DNA from: Saccharothrix australiensis | Lineage (GTDB): Bacteria; Actinomycetota; Actinomycetes; Mycobacteriales; Pseudonocardiaceae | Reading direction: 5' to 3' | Assembly (NCBI RefSeq): GCF_003634935.1 | Contig: NZ_RBXO01000001.1 | Span: 744,001 to 808,000 of the forward strand | Length of the DNA stretch: 64,000 nt | Shown: piece after piece, positions 1-8,564 of the stretch | Layout: each line of letters opens with the position of its first letter | Position numbering within the stretch: position 1 is the stretch's first letter | The notes under the pieces: model-generated | Seen by the model: the letters and a program-made list of their open reading frames with translations, nothing else | The model's database searches: none | Told to the model about the DNA's origin: nothing | Program-made: the position numbers and the translations under genes

Positions 1-210
1 GCGACTGAAAGGAACTGTCGAACGCCGCTGCTGGCACCGTCAGCCCGTCAGGTTCGGACTCGTGTCTCTGGCGGGCTGGCTGCGCTCAGTGGCGCTCGTG
101 CTGGGCGTTCGAGCACGTCCGGTCACGATGTCGCCTTTTTGGCGGTACGTGTCAGTTCGAGCCCTCGGCAATGTGGGTACGGCTTACTTGATCGGGAGCT
201 TTCGAGTTGA
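1..210 (+). other. Possible 3' end of an unidentified upstream gene
   Basis: One frame is open from the left edge to a TGA at 208-210. That stop would overlap the TTG start of the radical SAM gene in a TTGA arrangement, which is typical of translational coupling. The translated 69 residues resemble no family I know and contain no clear peptide-precursor motif. Third-position G/C bias is weak here, as in the first part of the radical SAM gene, so codon use does not help. A second frame (62-280) is also open but runs through the start of the next gene. Treat this as a candidate only; sequence to the left of the window would settle it. Confidence 0.25.
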
Positions 211-1086
211 GCGACCTTTCTTTCGTGTGGTTGGAGATCACCGGAAAATGTCAATTGCGGTGTACGCACTGCTACGCTGAATCCGGGCCGCAGGGCACCA
301 ACGGCCTGATGGTCAAAGCGGATTGGGAAAACGTCATCGACCAGGTGGCCGGCTTAGGTGCCGCAATGGTGCAGTTCATCGGCGGCGAGCCGACCTTGCA
401 CCGGGACTTGCCCGCTCTTGTGAGGCACGCGCGTAGTCGGGGGCTGCAAGTCGAGGTGTTCACCCAACCTCGTACACATCTCGCCGCAGCTCTGGGACGT
501 GTTCGCGCAGCCTGGCGTACAACTCGCGACGAGCTATTACAGCGACCGTGCCGACGAGCACGAGCGCATCACCAAGGGCCGCGGTAGCTACACGCGCACC
601 AAGACCAACATCATCGAGGCACTGCGCCGGTCAATCCCGCTTCGTGTCGGGGTGATCGACCTCGGTGACGGGCAGCGGGTCGAGCAGGCGCGCGACGAGC
701 TTGCGGCGCTGGGCTTCGATGGTGAGGTGCGCGTCGACCACCTGCGCGGAGTAGGTCGCGGGTTTCGTGCCACGGCGCCCGACACGTCACAACTGTGCGG
801 GCAGTGCGGCGACGGCAAGGTCGCTGTTGCTCCCGACGGTTCCGTGTGGCCGTGCGTGTTCTCACGCTGGCTGCCGGTCGGTAACGTGCGGGTCGACCCC
901 CTTGTTGAGATCCTGAACGGACCGGCCATGCCGGCTACAACGGCGGCGCTGGCCGAGCAGTTCGCCCACGTGTCGCCCTGCGTGCCGAACATGTGCGACC
1001 CGCAGTGCGGGCCGAGCTGTAGCCCGGCGTGCAGTCCCGCGAACAACTGCACGCCCAAGGGGAAGTGCGTCCCGACCGAATACTGA
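207..1086 (+). pseudogene. Radical SAM/SPASM protein, +1 frameshift
   Basis: Starts at TTG 207, eight bases after GGGAG. The N-terminal part carries the radical SAM cluster motif CxxxCxxC (C15, C19, C22 in CQLRCTHC) and the SAM-contact motif GGEP. The reading frame then breaks at the CCC run 463-465. Removing one C restores a smooth reading (VFTNLVHIS...) into the frame that runs to TGA 1084-1086. The C-terminal half has a SPASM-like cysteine pattern (CGQCGDG, then WPC about 20 residues on) and an unusual tail with eight cysteines in about 35 residues. Span 880 bp, which is 3n+1, as expected for one inserted base. Radical SAM/SPASM enzymes usually modify peptides or assemble cofactors; the substrate here is unknown. 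Whether the shift is real decay or a sequencing error cannot be told from sequence alone. Confidence 0.82.
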
Positions 1087-1099
1087 TCAAGGACACGCC

Positions 1100-1849
1100 A
1101 TGCTCGCCCGTCGCGCGTACATCCCCGACGAACTGCTGCCCTCCGAGGCAACCGACTCGTGGCCGTGGCCGCTCACCGTGCCGTGCGTGGCGCAGTTGGC
1201 CGAGGAAGGCATGACCTTCGAGCGGCCGATCACGTTCCTGGTCGGGGAGAACGGGTCGGGGAAGTCCACCCTTGTCGAGGCGTTCGCCGAGGCGTGGGGA
1301 CTGGACGCGCGCGGCGGGCGAGCGGGGCGCAAGTACGTCAACGACCGGCCGAAGACCCCCCTTGGTGAGCTGCTCCGCTGGGAGACCACGAGCGCGGGGG
1401 TCCGCCACAAGAGCGGTGCGCGGACCAAGCGGCGGGGGTACTTCCTTCGTGCCGAAACCGCGTTCGGGTTCATGGAAGCCGTCAGTGGGATGCGCGGCTA
1501 CTGGGAAGAGGACACCAGCGAGATGAGCCACGGCGAGGGCTTCCTCACCGTGCTGTCGACCATGTTCCGCGAACCCGGCTTCTACCTCATGGACGAACCC
1601 GAGGCGGCACTGTCGTTCAAGTCCTGCCTGCGGCTGGTCAGCCTCCTGCACGACCTCGGTGAATCCGGCGCGCAGGTGATCTGCGCGACCCACTCGCCGA
1701 TCCTCGCCGCCACGCCCGGCGCCGACATCATCGAGGTGGGCGACGACGGGTTCCGGCGAACCAAGTGGGCAGACCTCGAACTGGTCGACCACTGGCGCCG
1801 GTACATGAACAACCCCACCGCCTACCTGCGGTACATCACCGAAGAGTGA
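1100..1849 (+). CDS. AAA/ABC-fold ATPase, cassette partner of radical SAM gene
   Basis: Intact 249-residue protein. Walker A GENGSGKST lies at residues 49-57, Walker B with catalytic Glu (FYLMDEPE) near 161-168, and a switch histidine (ATHSP) near 197. This is the compact AAA_15/AAA_21-like layout seen in small standalone ATPases of accessory cassettes, related to the ABC/SMC ATP-binding fold. There are no membrane segments. AAGGA sits six bases before the ATG. It lies 13 bp after the radical SAM stop and 11 bp before the phosphotransferase start, so the three genes look like one transcription unit. The partner or substrate moved by ATP hydrolysis is not visible from sequence. Confidence 0.85.
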   Translation: MLARRAYIPDELLPSEATDSWPWPLTVPCVAQLAEEGMTFERPITFLVGENGSGKSTLVEAFAEAWGLDARGGRAGRKYVNDRPKTPLGELLRWETTSAGVRHKSGARTKRRGYFLRAETAFGFMEAVSGMRGYWEEDTSEMSHGEGFLTVLSTMFREPGFYLMDEPEAALSFKSCLRLVSLLHDLGESGAQVICATHSPILAATPGADIIEVGDDGFRRTKWADLELVDHWRRYMNNPTAYLRYITEE

Positions 1850-1860
1850 GAGGCGCCGAG

Positions 1861-2692
1861 GTGACGGTCGACACCGGCGAAGCCGACGCGCGATTCCGGC
1901 AGTGGATGCGCGACAACCTCGACCGCGCCGCCGAACATTTCGGGTTGGTCGTGACCGGCGAGCCGCTGCTCGGCTGGGTCGATCGGTCGATCGGCGCTCC
2001 CGTCCGCCTCGGCGCTGAGGACCTGTGGCTCCGTGTCGTCTCGGAGGACAAAGCAGTGGATCGGTGGCGATTTCTGGACGGGCAATCTCGACGCGAACGT
2101 CTTCGCCGACCTCGCCAAGCCCCGCGTGCTCAACGTGTTCGAGTGGGAGGAATGGCGGCAACAGCGCGCCGAGGTCATGACCCGGATGCCGGGCAGCCCC
2201 TGCTCGCCGACCGACGCCCTGCGCGCCGAGGTCGCCCTGTCCGACCAGTGGTGGACGGAGCTGCGGCGGACGATCGACACCGTCGCCGCGACTCCCACCC
2301 ACCGGATCAACGCCGACCAGGACAAGGTCACCGAGCGCATTCGACGGTGGTTCGGCAACGAGGTCGACCCCACCGTGACCGAGTGGGAAACCGCCCACGG
2401 TGACCTGCACTGGGCGAACCTGTTCCGCCCGCGGTTCGGTCTGCTCGACTGGGAGCTGTGGGGCAGCGGGCCGCGGGGAACGGACGCGGCGACCCTGTTG
2501 TGTTACAGCCTGCTGGTGCCTGCGGTCGCCGAGCGGGTGCACGCGCTGTTCGCCGACGTACTCGACACCCCGGCCGGACGCTTGGCGCAGCTCTACGTCC
2601 TCGCGCGCTTGCGGCGGCGAGCCGACACAGGTGACTACCCCGACCTTGCCGAGCCACTCGACCGGCACGCGCAAGCGTTGCTCTGCCTGTAA
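1861..2692 (+). pseudogene. Aminoglycoside-phosphotransferase-fold kinase, +1 frameshift
   Basis: Starts at GTG 1861 after GAG-rich sequence. The first 63 codons read cleanly to SEDK, then the frame breaks at the AAA run 2050-2052. Deleting one A continues as QWIGGDFWTGNLDANVF and runs to TAA 2690-2692. The C-terminal part has the APH/choline-kinase catalytic motif HGDLHWANL (about 2397-2420) and the metal-binding Asp in LLDWE. Span 832 bp, 3n+1. The APH fold phosphorylates small molecules, sugars or nucleoside-like substrates; here it probably serves the same unknown pathway as the radical SAM enzyme and ATPase. It is the second +1 shift in a three-gene cassette whose middle gene is intact. 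Confidence 0.8.
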
Positions 2693-2716
2693 TCGCCGAA
2701 GGCCAACGTCGCCCGC

Positions 2717-2950
2717 GTGTCGAAGACGATCACCTACCCCGGTGGTGACTGGGGCCTGCACGGGGCTGTGCGCAACTACCGGCGGCAGGGGTGGCGCGTG
2801 GTGCGGGCGGTTCCCCATCCGCGCAAGCCAGGGGAGATCACGGTGTGGTCGCTCGCGCGTCGGGCGGCGAGGCAGCCCGACCTCGTCGACATCGTGACCG
2901 AGGTCGAACACCAGGGCGACGAGTCACGGACTCACCTCGCGCCCGCCTGA
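2717..2950 (+). CDS. Small hypothetical protein
   Basis: GTG 2717 to TGA 2950, 77 residues, basic and tryptophan-containing (PGGDWGLHGAV, RRQGWRVVRAV), ending in an acidic stretch. There is no recognisable domain, signal peptide or membrane segment. It follows the phosphotransferase by 24 bp on the same strand and may be the last gene of that cassette, but no good Shine-Dalgarno precedes it. I do not recognise the family. Confidence 0.5.
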   Translation: MSKTITYPGGDWGLHGAVRNYRRQGWRVVRAVPHPRKPGEITVWSLARRAARQPDLVDIVTEVEHQGDESRTHLAPA

Positions 2951-2970
2951 ACGTTCCGAAGCGGCGGCTC

Positions 2971-3106
2971 GGCTGTGTTGGATTGCCCTCCTCCGTCGGG
3001 CGGCTCGGCCGCCTGGGAGTCGGCGGCTCGCGGGGCGTCTCTCACCGATCGAAGGGCGTGATCGACAAGGAATGCGCCGCGAACCACCGACGCGGCCTCG
3101 CGCGGG
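2971..3106. repeat. Degenerate copy (C) of a structured intergenic repeat
   Basis: Shares ordered blocks with the copies at 12761-12910 and 13010-13142. These are a left block GGCTGTGTTGGATTGCC (2971-2987), GGCTCGGCCGCCTGGGAGT (3002-3020), a central GATCGAAGGGCGTGATCG (3048-3065), and a right block CCGACGCGGCCTCGCG (3087-3102). The long central hairpin of the other copies has decayed here, leaving only the GATC/GATC ends. It fills the gap between the small hypothetical gene and the VWA gene. Confidence 0.7.
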
Positions 3107-3142
3107 GGGCGGGGGCTGCGGGCGTGGCCGCGTCGGGGGTGG

Positions 3143-4771
3143 TTATTGCTTGGTCACGGTGATGTTGTAGCCCACGCCGCCGATGTCGTGGCCCTCCGAC
3201 AGCTGCACGATGTGCTGCACGAAGTCGCCCGGCTCCGCGCCGCCCACGAAGGTCAGTTCGGTGGTGAAGCGCTCACCCGGATTGATCGGCAGGCCGCGCA
3301 GGACGGCCCGCTTCGGGTCGGCCACCTCGACCTGCGTCTCGCCCACCTGCCTGACGCCCTCGGACTGCGCACCGGTCGAGCGCCACAGCTCGAACAGGCG
3401 CGGCCCCAGGTCGATGATCACCCGGCCGGTGCCGACGAGGGGGCGTTGGGGGCTCGTGATCAGCAGGTCGGTCTTGATCGGGCGCTCGGTCGCGTTGCCC
3501 ACGGCGAACCAGGACTTGCCGGGGCCGTGCGGCTTCACGCGGATGGTCTGGAAGTTGCGCCACGCGATGTTGTTGTTCCGCTGGGTGTTGAGCGCCGTGT
3601 CGGAGGTCTCCGGGTAGCCCATCGGGTCGGACGCCGAGACCCACCGCGCGAGCAGGCAGAAGTGGCCGGGGCCCGGCACCGGGTTCCACGGGATCTTCGC
3701 CACGGTCGTGCCGCCGGTCGGCACGGAGAGGCTCTGCTCGCCGATGAACGTCCAGTCGCCGTTCGTCACCGGGTGCCAGTTGGTGGAGCCGCCGGGTGTC
3801 GTGCGGTAGACCTTCAGCGTGCCGGACGCGTCCGCGTTGGCGTACGGGCCGGGGTTGTTCAGCCGCACGTGGATGTAGTTCAGCGCGTTCACGACCGGCT
3901 GGATGCCGGGGCCGCAGTCGGCGAGGCCGGGGCACACCTTGATGTCCGGGCTGTTCCAGAACGGGGTGTTGCCGTTGGGCTCGACGCCGTTGTCCGCGGC
4001 CTGGTCGCGGATGAACACGTCGGTGCGCTTGCAGTCGCGCAGGAAGTCGATCACCGCCGCGCTGACGCCCGAGCCGTTGGGCTGCGCCTGCGTGAACAGC
4101 CCGCCCGTGGTGGTGGCGTAGTTCTGCATGATCGGGACGATCGGGTTGGTGTAGACCGTCGACGTGGGCACGTGCACCGAGGAGATCTTGATGCCGTTGG
4201 CGAGCGCCTGGTTCGCCCTCAGGCCGGCGTTGGCGAGGTCACCGTTGTCGTAGTTGTCGTCGAACCCGCCGGGCCGCGCGTCGGTGATCAGCACGGTCAG
4301 CTTGGTGGCGTTGGACCGCCAGCCGACGCCGAAGTCGGCGTTCTGCGGCCTGCCCGCCGCGGGCAGGTTGTTGACCACCGTGTTGAGCGCCTCGTCGGAC
4401 GCCTCCGGCTCGCCACCGCCACCACCGGCCACGAGGGCGTTCACGCCGGCGGTGACGGCGTTCTTGTTGCCGGGCGCGAAGTTCTGGACGACCGTGATGT
4501 CGTCCTTGAACCGGACGAGGCCCAGCCGGTAGTCGAACCCGGACAGGTTCTCCACCTCTTGCGCGATCTGGTTGATGCCGGTCTTCAGGTTGGCGATCGC
4601 GCCGCCCATGCTGCCGGTGTCGTCCACCACGAAGGCGACGTCCATCGGCCCGCACTTGCGCGGCGCGGGCGGCAGGGGCGCCGCGGCGGCCGGGCCGGTG
4701 GCCTGGAGGGCGGACGTGGCTAGCGCGACCGCGGCCAAGGCCGCGAGCGCCGGTCTGCGAAAGCGATGCAT
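3143..4771 (-). CDS. Secreted von Willebrand factor type A domain protein
   Basis: 542 residues. The N-terminus is a Sec signal peptide (basic start, Ala/Leu-rich core, AAAA-P cleavage region near residue 30). A VWA domain follows directly, with the metal-ion-dependent adhesion site DDTGSMG at about residues 50-56 and further MIDAS-type residues (ITDARPGG) near 165. The C-terminal 300 residues are beta-rich and contain paired cysteines (VCPGLADCGPG), fitting an exported protein. VWA domains bind proteins or metal ions; the ligand cannot be predicted. It is transcribed alone, away from the two-component system, with 220 bp upstream holding its promoter. Confidence 0.85.
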   Translation of the reverse strand: MHRFRRPALAALAAVALATSALQATGPAAAAPLPPAPRKCGPMDVAFVVDDTGSMGGAIANLKTGINQIAQEVENLSGFDYRLGLVRFKDDITVVQNFAPGNKNAVTAGVNALVAGGGGGEPEASDEALNTVVNNLPAAGRPQNADFGVGWRSNATKLTVLITDARPGGFDDNYDNGDLANAGLRANQALANGIKISSVHVPTSTVYTNPIVPIMQNYATTTGGLFTQAQPNGSGVSAAVIDFLRDCKRTDVFIRDQAADNGVEPNGNTPFWNSPDIKVCPGLADCGPGIQPVVNALNYIHVRLNNPGPYANADASGTLKVYRTTPGGSTNWHPVTNGDWTFIGEQSLSVPTGGTTVAKIPWNPVPGPGHFCLLARWVSASDPMGYPETSDTALNTQRNNNIAWRNFQTIRVKPHGPGKSWFAVGNATERPIKTDLLITSPQRPLVGTGRVIIDLGPRLFELWRSTGAQSEGVRQVGETQVEVADPKRAVLRGLPINPGERFTTELTFVGGAEPGDFVQHIVQLSEGHDIGGVGYNITVTKQ

Positions 4772-4991
4772 CGTCGGGATCTCCTCGCTCGGGCACGCGG
4801 GCGCGGGGCCCGGTGCCGACCTGGTGCGTTCGGACGTGGTGTCCGATCCGCACCAGGAGGAGTCGCGGTGATCCGGGCGCGTACTGCTCGATTCGCACGG
4901 ATTTCGCTGTCCGGCGGATGGCCGCCCCGCGCCCCGGCCGGGTGATCCACCGGGCGGGTGGTGCCCGAGGGGGGCGACCGAGGGGTGGCGA

Positions 4992-6434
4992 TCAGTCGCG
5001 GGGCAGTCGGATGGTGAACTCGGTCGCGCCCGGCCGGCTGTCCAGTTCGATCGTGCCGCCGTGCGCGACCACCAGCGAGTGCGCCACCGCCAGCCCGAGG
5101 CCGCTGCCGCCCCGGTCGCGCGTGCGGGAGTCGTCCACCCGGTAGAACCGGTCGAAGATCCGGCCCTGGTCGGCCTCCGGGATGCCCGGACCCGAATCGC
5201 TCACGCGGATCACCGCGTGGTCGCCCTCGACGCCGACGGACAGCGCCACGGGCGTGCCGGGCGGCGTGTGCAGGGCGGCGTTCGCGAGCAGGTTGTCCAC
5301 CACCTGCCGCATCCGCATCGGGTCGAACCGCAGCCGCACCGGCTCCGGACCGGCGAGCACGGTCAGCGGGTGGTCCGGGCGGGCGGCGCCGAACGCGTCC
5401 GCCGCCTCGCGGATCAGCTCCGCGAGGTCGCCCCGCGACGGTCGCAGCGGCGTCTCCGACTCCGCCGAGTCCAGGCGGGCCAGCAGCAGCAGCTCCTCCA
5501 GCAGCACGCTCATCCGCGCCGCCTCCGAGCGCAGCCGCTCCAGGTGCGCCTCGCGCTCCTCCGGCGCGTTCGCCGCCGCGTAGCGGAACAGGTCGGCGTA
5601 GCCCCGGATCGACGTCAACGGCGTGCGCAGCTCGTGCGAGGCGTCCGCGATGAACCGCCGCAACCGCTGCTCCGCCGCCGTCCGCGCCGCCAGCGACGAG
5701 TCGATGTGCTCCAGCATGGTGTTGAACGCGGTCCGCAGCTCCTCGACCTCCGCGCCACCGCCGACCGCCTCCGCCCGCACCGCCAGCCGGGCCGAGTCGG
5801 TCAGGTCGTGGGAGGTGATGTCCCGCGCGGTGTTCGCCATGTCGCTCAACGGCTGGAGCCCGCGCCGCAGCACCGCCCGGCCGATCACCACGAACGCGAC
5901 GAGCGCCAGCACGAACGTCGCCACCACGACCGTCACCAACTGCCGCACGGTGGTGGTGATGTCGTTCATGGGCGCGGCGCTGACCAGCACGACCCCGCCG
6001 CCGACGGGGCAGCCGCGCAGCCGGTACGTGCCGTCGCCCTCCAGGTACGCGGTGCGGAACACCGGCTGGGTGCCGGTCACCTCCCGCGCGACCTCGCCCA
6101 GCTCGACCGCGTCCCGCGGCAGGTCGGCGGGCAGGCGCGGGGTGGCCCGGCCGTCCCGCACGTCGTAGACGGCGACGAACCAGCCGTAGACCGACTTGTG
6201 CAGCTCGCCGTAGTCGAAGATGTCCTTCTCCAGGTCGATCTGGGTCAGCTTCATCTGCTCGTCGAGCTTGCGCTCCAGGTAGCCCTCCATGTTGGTGACC
6301 ATCACCGTGCCGACGGCGGCGAACACGCCCAGCGCGAGCGCGGCCAGGGCGAGGGCGAGCCGCGTGCCCAACCGCCGTTGGCGGCCGAACAGCCGGTGCC
6401 AGGCCGATCCGAGGCGCGACGCTCCGGCGGCCAT
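4992..6434 (-). CDS. Membrane sensor histidine kinase
   Basis: 480 residues. Order: a first membrane segment near residues 22-45, an extracytoplasmic sensor of about 125 residues, a second membrane segment, a HAMP linker, a dimerisation helix with the phospho-acceptor His (SHELRTPLTS, about H266), and an HATPase domain with N box (DNLLANAALH) and G boxes (DSGPGIP, GGSGLGLAV). The ATG overlaps the TGA of the response regulator by one base (TGATG), so the pair is translationally coupled. The overall layout resembles actinobacterial TcrY/MprB-type kinases. The signal sensed is unknown. Confidence 0.93.
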   Translation of the reverse strand: MAAGASRLGSAWHRLFGRQRRLGTRLALALAALALGVFAAVGTVMVTNMEGYLERKLDEQMKLTQIDLEKDIFDYGELHKSVYGWFVAVYDVRDGRATPRLPADLPRDAVELGEVAREVTGTQPVFRTAYLEGDGTYRLRGCPVGGGVVLVSAAPMNDITTTVRQLVTVVVATFVLALVAFVVIGRAVLRRGLQPLSDMANTARDITSHDLTDSARLAVRAEAVGGGAEVEELRTAFNTMLEHIDSSLAARTAAEQRLRRFIADASHELRTPLTSIRGYADLFRYAAANAPEEREAHLERLRSEAARMSVLLEELLLLARLDSAESETPLRPSRGDLAELIREAADAFGAARPDHPLTVLAGPEPVRLRFDPMRMRQVVDNLLANAALHTPPGTPVALSVGVEGDHAVIRVSDSGPGIPEADQGRIFDRFYRVDDSRTRDRGGSGLGLAVAHSLVVAHGGTIELDSRPGATEFTIRLPRD

Positions 6435-7180
6435 CAATCGGGGGCCTTGCGCAGGGCGTAGCCGACGCCGCGCACGGTGTGGATCAGCGGCTCGTGCCCG
6501 TCGTCGAGCTTGCGCCGCAGGTGCGACACGACCAGCTCGACCACGTTCGACCGGCCGCCGAAGTCGTACTCCCACACGTGGTCCAGGATCTGCGCCTTGG
6601 TCAGGACGGCGGGCGAGCGGCGCATCAGGTAGCGCAGCAGCTCGTACTCGGTGGGCGTGAGGGTGACCAGCCTGCCGCCCCGGCGGACCTCGCGGGTGTC
6701 CTCGTCCAGCGCCAGGTCCGACACCTTCAGCACCGACCGCTTCCACTGGGGCCCGGTGCTGCGCCGCAGCACGGCCCGCAGCCGCGCCATCAGCTCCTCC
6801 ACCGAGAACGGCTTCACGAGGTAGTCGTCGCCGCCCCTGGTGAGGCCGGCGACCCGGTCCGCCGTGCCGTCGCGCGCGGTGAGGAACACCACCGGCACCA
6901 TCGCGCCCGACGACCGCAGCCGGTCCAGCACGGTGAACCCGTCGAGGTCGGGCAGCATCAGGTCGAGCACCACGATGTCGGGGTGGAACTCGGCGGCGGC
7001 GGCCAGCGCGGCCTCGCCGCTGCCCGCCGTCGCGGCCTGCCAGCCCTCGTACCGGGCGACCGTCGCGACCAGGTCCGCGATGTGGGGCTCGTCGTCGACG
7101 ACGAGCAGTCGAACCTCGTTGGGCTTGTCCACGCCCACATGGTGCGCCAACCGCCTCAGGTGCGGGAACCCGCCCGTCAC
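6434..7180 (-). CDS. OmpR-family response regulator
   Basis: Up to 248 residues. The receiver domain has the acidic pair in VVDDEP, the phospho-acceptor Asp in VVLDLMLPD, the Thr of FLTA and the Lys of LVKPFS. A C-terminal winged-helix DNA-binding domain follows (LTPTEYELLRYLM, RKLDDG, HTVRGVGYALR). The ORF opens at GTG 7180, but internal GTG codons at 7138 and 7132 lie nearer the conserved receiver start and neither choice has a clear ribosome site. It is the first gene of an operon with the kinase at 4992-6434 and would be phosphorylated by it. Confidence 0.93.
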   Translation of the reverse strand: MTGGFPHLRRLAHHVGVDKPNEVRLLVVDDEPHIADLVATVARYEGWQAATAGSGEAALAAAAEFHPDIVVLDLMLPDLDGFTVLDRLRSSGAMVPVVFLTARDGTADRVAGLTRGGDDYLVKPFSVEELMARLRAVLRRSTGPQWKRSVLKVSDLALDEDTREVRRGGRLVTLTPTEYELLRYLMRRSPAVLTKAQILDHVWEYDFGGRSNVVELVVSHLRRKLDDGHEPLIHTVRGVGYALRKAPD

Positions 7181-7192
7181 GCGGCCCTTGAT

Positions 7193-8026
7193 CTACAGCG
7201 AATCGACAGGTTGGGGACAGGTGCCGGGGGTGGCGGCGTCGGGTCCGCCCCGCTCGGTGGGTGCGGCGCGGGTCGGCGCGGGGTCGTGCCCGGTCGGTTC
7301 GCGCGCCGTTACCCGGCCGGCGCGGCCGAACGCGGTCCGCGCCGCGCGCGGGCTGGTGAACACCGGCGGCGGCCCGTCCCACCGGCCCAGCGCCGACAGC
7401 GTGCGGAACCGCATGGCGCGCACCACTTCCCGGAACCGGAGGTCGTCGTCGGCGGGGAAGGTCCCGGCCGCCTCCGCCAACCGGCCCAGGTTCGCCAGCA
7501 CGGCGGCCCGGTGGGCGCGCACCTCCGTCTCGTCGATCCACCACGCCCACGGCGGCGCGCGGTCGTCGTCGTCCAGCGCGGCCCACGCCCGGTCCACCGC
7601 GCGCAACGCCTCGGCCTGCCGGCGCGTCCGGGAGTGGACGCGGGCCCGCCGCAGCGCGAACATCGCCCGCACCCTGGTCGACCGGGTGGTCGACTCGCCG
7701 CGCGCCACCAGGTCCAGCGCCGCGCGGAAGCGGCCGACGTGGGTCTGCTGCATGGCCATGTTGAGCAGCGTGGGCGTCCGGGCGTCGTCGTCGCGGGCCA
7801 GGGCCAGTGCCGCCAGGTTGTGGGCGTGCGCCTCGGCCTGGCGCTCCTCCTCGAACAGGATCCAGCCCGCCACCCCGGCGAGTTCGGCCAGCGCGCCCGC
7901 GTTCGCGGCGGTGACCGGCGGCGCGGCGCGGAACGCCCGCACGGCCAGGTCGCCGAGGCCGCGCACGCCGGGGCGGGCGTCGAGGTCGAGCAGCAGCCGG
8001 GTGACGGCCCGGATGCCGGCGGGCAC
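7193..8026 (-). CDS. TPR-like protein resembling the C-terminal half of XRE regulators
   Basis: 277 residues from GTG 8026, whose G is shared with the TAG of the upstream small gene. The body is alpha-helical, Ala/Leu/Arg-rich and repetitive (GWILFEEERQAEAHAHNLAA, ALRAVDRAWAALD, PPWAWWIDETEV), closely resembling the TPR sensor half of actinobacterial XRE-family regulators. No helix-turn-helix is present in it or just upstream, so it cannot bind DNA in the usual way. The last 60 residues are low-complexity. It may be a remnant of a regulator or a standalone peptide- or protein-binding partner. It is encoded 12 bp beyond the response-regulator start on the same strand. Confidence 0.6.
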   Translation of the reverse strand: MPAGIRAVTRLLLDLDARPGVRGLGDLAVRAFRAAPPVTAANAGALAELAGVAGWILFEEERQAEAHAHNLAALALARDDDARTPTLLNMAMQQTHVGRFRAALDLVARGESTTRSTRVRAMFALRRARVHSRTRRQAEALRAVDRAWAALDDDDRAPPWAWWIDETEVRAHRAAVLANLGRLAEAAGTFPADDDLRFREVVRAMRFRTLSALGRWDGPPPVFTSPRAARTAFGRAGRVTAREPTGHDPAPTRAAPTERGGPDAATPGTCPQPVDSL

Positions 8027-8259
8027 TACAGGCCGACCACCGGCGGGGCATGGCGCTCGTCGTGCAGGAACTGCTCCTCCGGCTCGTCGCGGGGGCAGCA
8101 GTGCGCCCACGCGGCCGGCCCAGCCTCCGGGAGGGGCCGGGGTGGCGGGAGCGGCTCGGCCCAGGGCGGTTCGGGTGAGCGCGGTCCGGGTGAGCGCGGG
8201 TCGGGCGAGGGGCCGCGCCGGGTCGCGGTGCCGGGCGGTTCGGGTGTCGGGTGGGACAC
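8026..8259 (-). CDS. Small proline-rich protein coupled to the TPR gene
   Basis: 77 residues from GTG 8259, chosen because GGAGG lies five bases upstream; GTG 8265 would overlap that site. The first 50 residues are rich in Pro, Arg and Ser and probably disordered. The last 28 are different: Trp, a CC pair, then acidic and His residues (WAHCCPRDEPEEQFLHDE) and a hydrophobic end. The stop overlaps the next start (TAGTG), so translation should be coupled to the TPR protein. Unknown family. The CC-containing tail could bind metal or interact with the TPR partner; this is speculation. Confidence 0.5.
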   Translation of the reverse strand: MSHPTPEPPGTATRRGPSPDPRSPGPRSPEPPWAEPLPPPRPLPEAGPAAWAHCCPRDEPEEQFLHDERHAPPVVGL

Positions 8260-8507
8260 GGGCACCTCCGGGTGATCGCCTCGACGCCGACGTTACCCGC
8301 CGGACCGGGACGGCGGCAGGCCCGACGACCGCAGGCACGGGCAGCGGGGGCCCGGCGGTCGCGGGCGCGAACCGCCGTCGACGCGGCGGCGGGCCGGGTG
8401 TGATGGTGCGCACGCGCTCTGCTACGGTTCCGGGCACGGGTTTCCCGCTCTGCGCAGGTCAGCCGGGTACCGCGCTCGGGGCGTGCCCCGGCGCCGACCG
8501 CGTGGAG

Positions 8508-8555
8508 AGCCGGCCTCGGTCGCACGCATTCGGGAACGTGCGGCCGAGGCCGGCT
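8508..8555 (-). terminator. Strong hairpin terminator
   Basis: 19-bp stem with one G-U pair (8508-8526 against 8537-8555) and a ten-base loop, starting nine bases beyond the stop of the ADP-ribosylglycohydrolase gene. There is no U tract, as is usual for intrinsic terminators in high-GC actinobacteria. Confidence 0.8.
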
Positions 8556-8564
8556 GTCATCCCG

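Noticed and set aside
1..206. Precursor peptide for the radical SAM enzyme
   Set aside because: All three frames were read; none gives a short peptide with ribosome site and leader/core pattern. It may lie outside the window.
935..2911. Long minus-strand open frame opposite the radical SAM/ATPase/kinase cassette
   Set aside because: It is a high-GC shadow: the plus strand has clear family motifs in each gene, the minus product is low-complexity, Arg/Gly/Val-rich and has no ribosome site.
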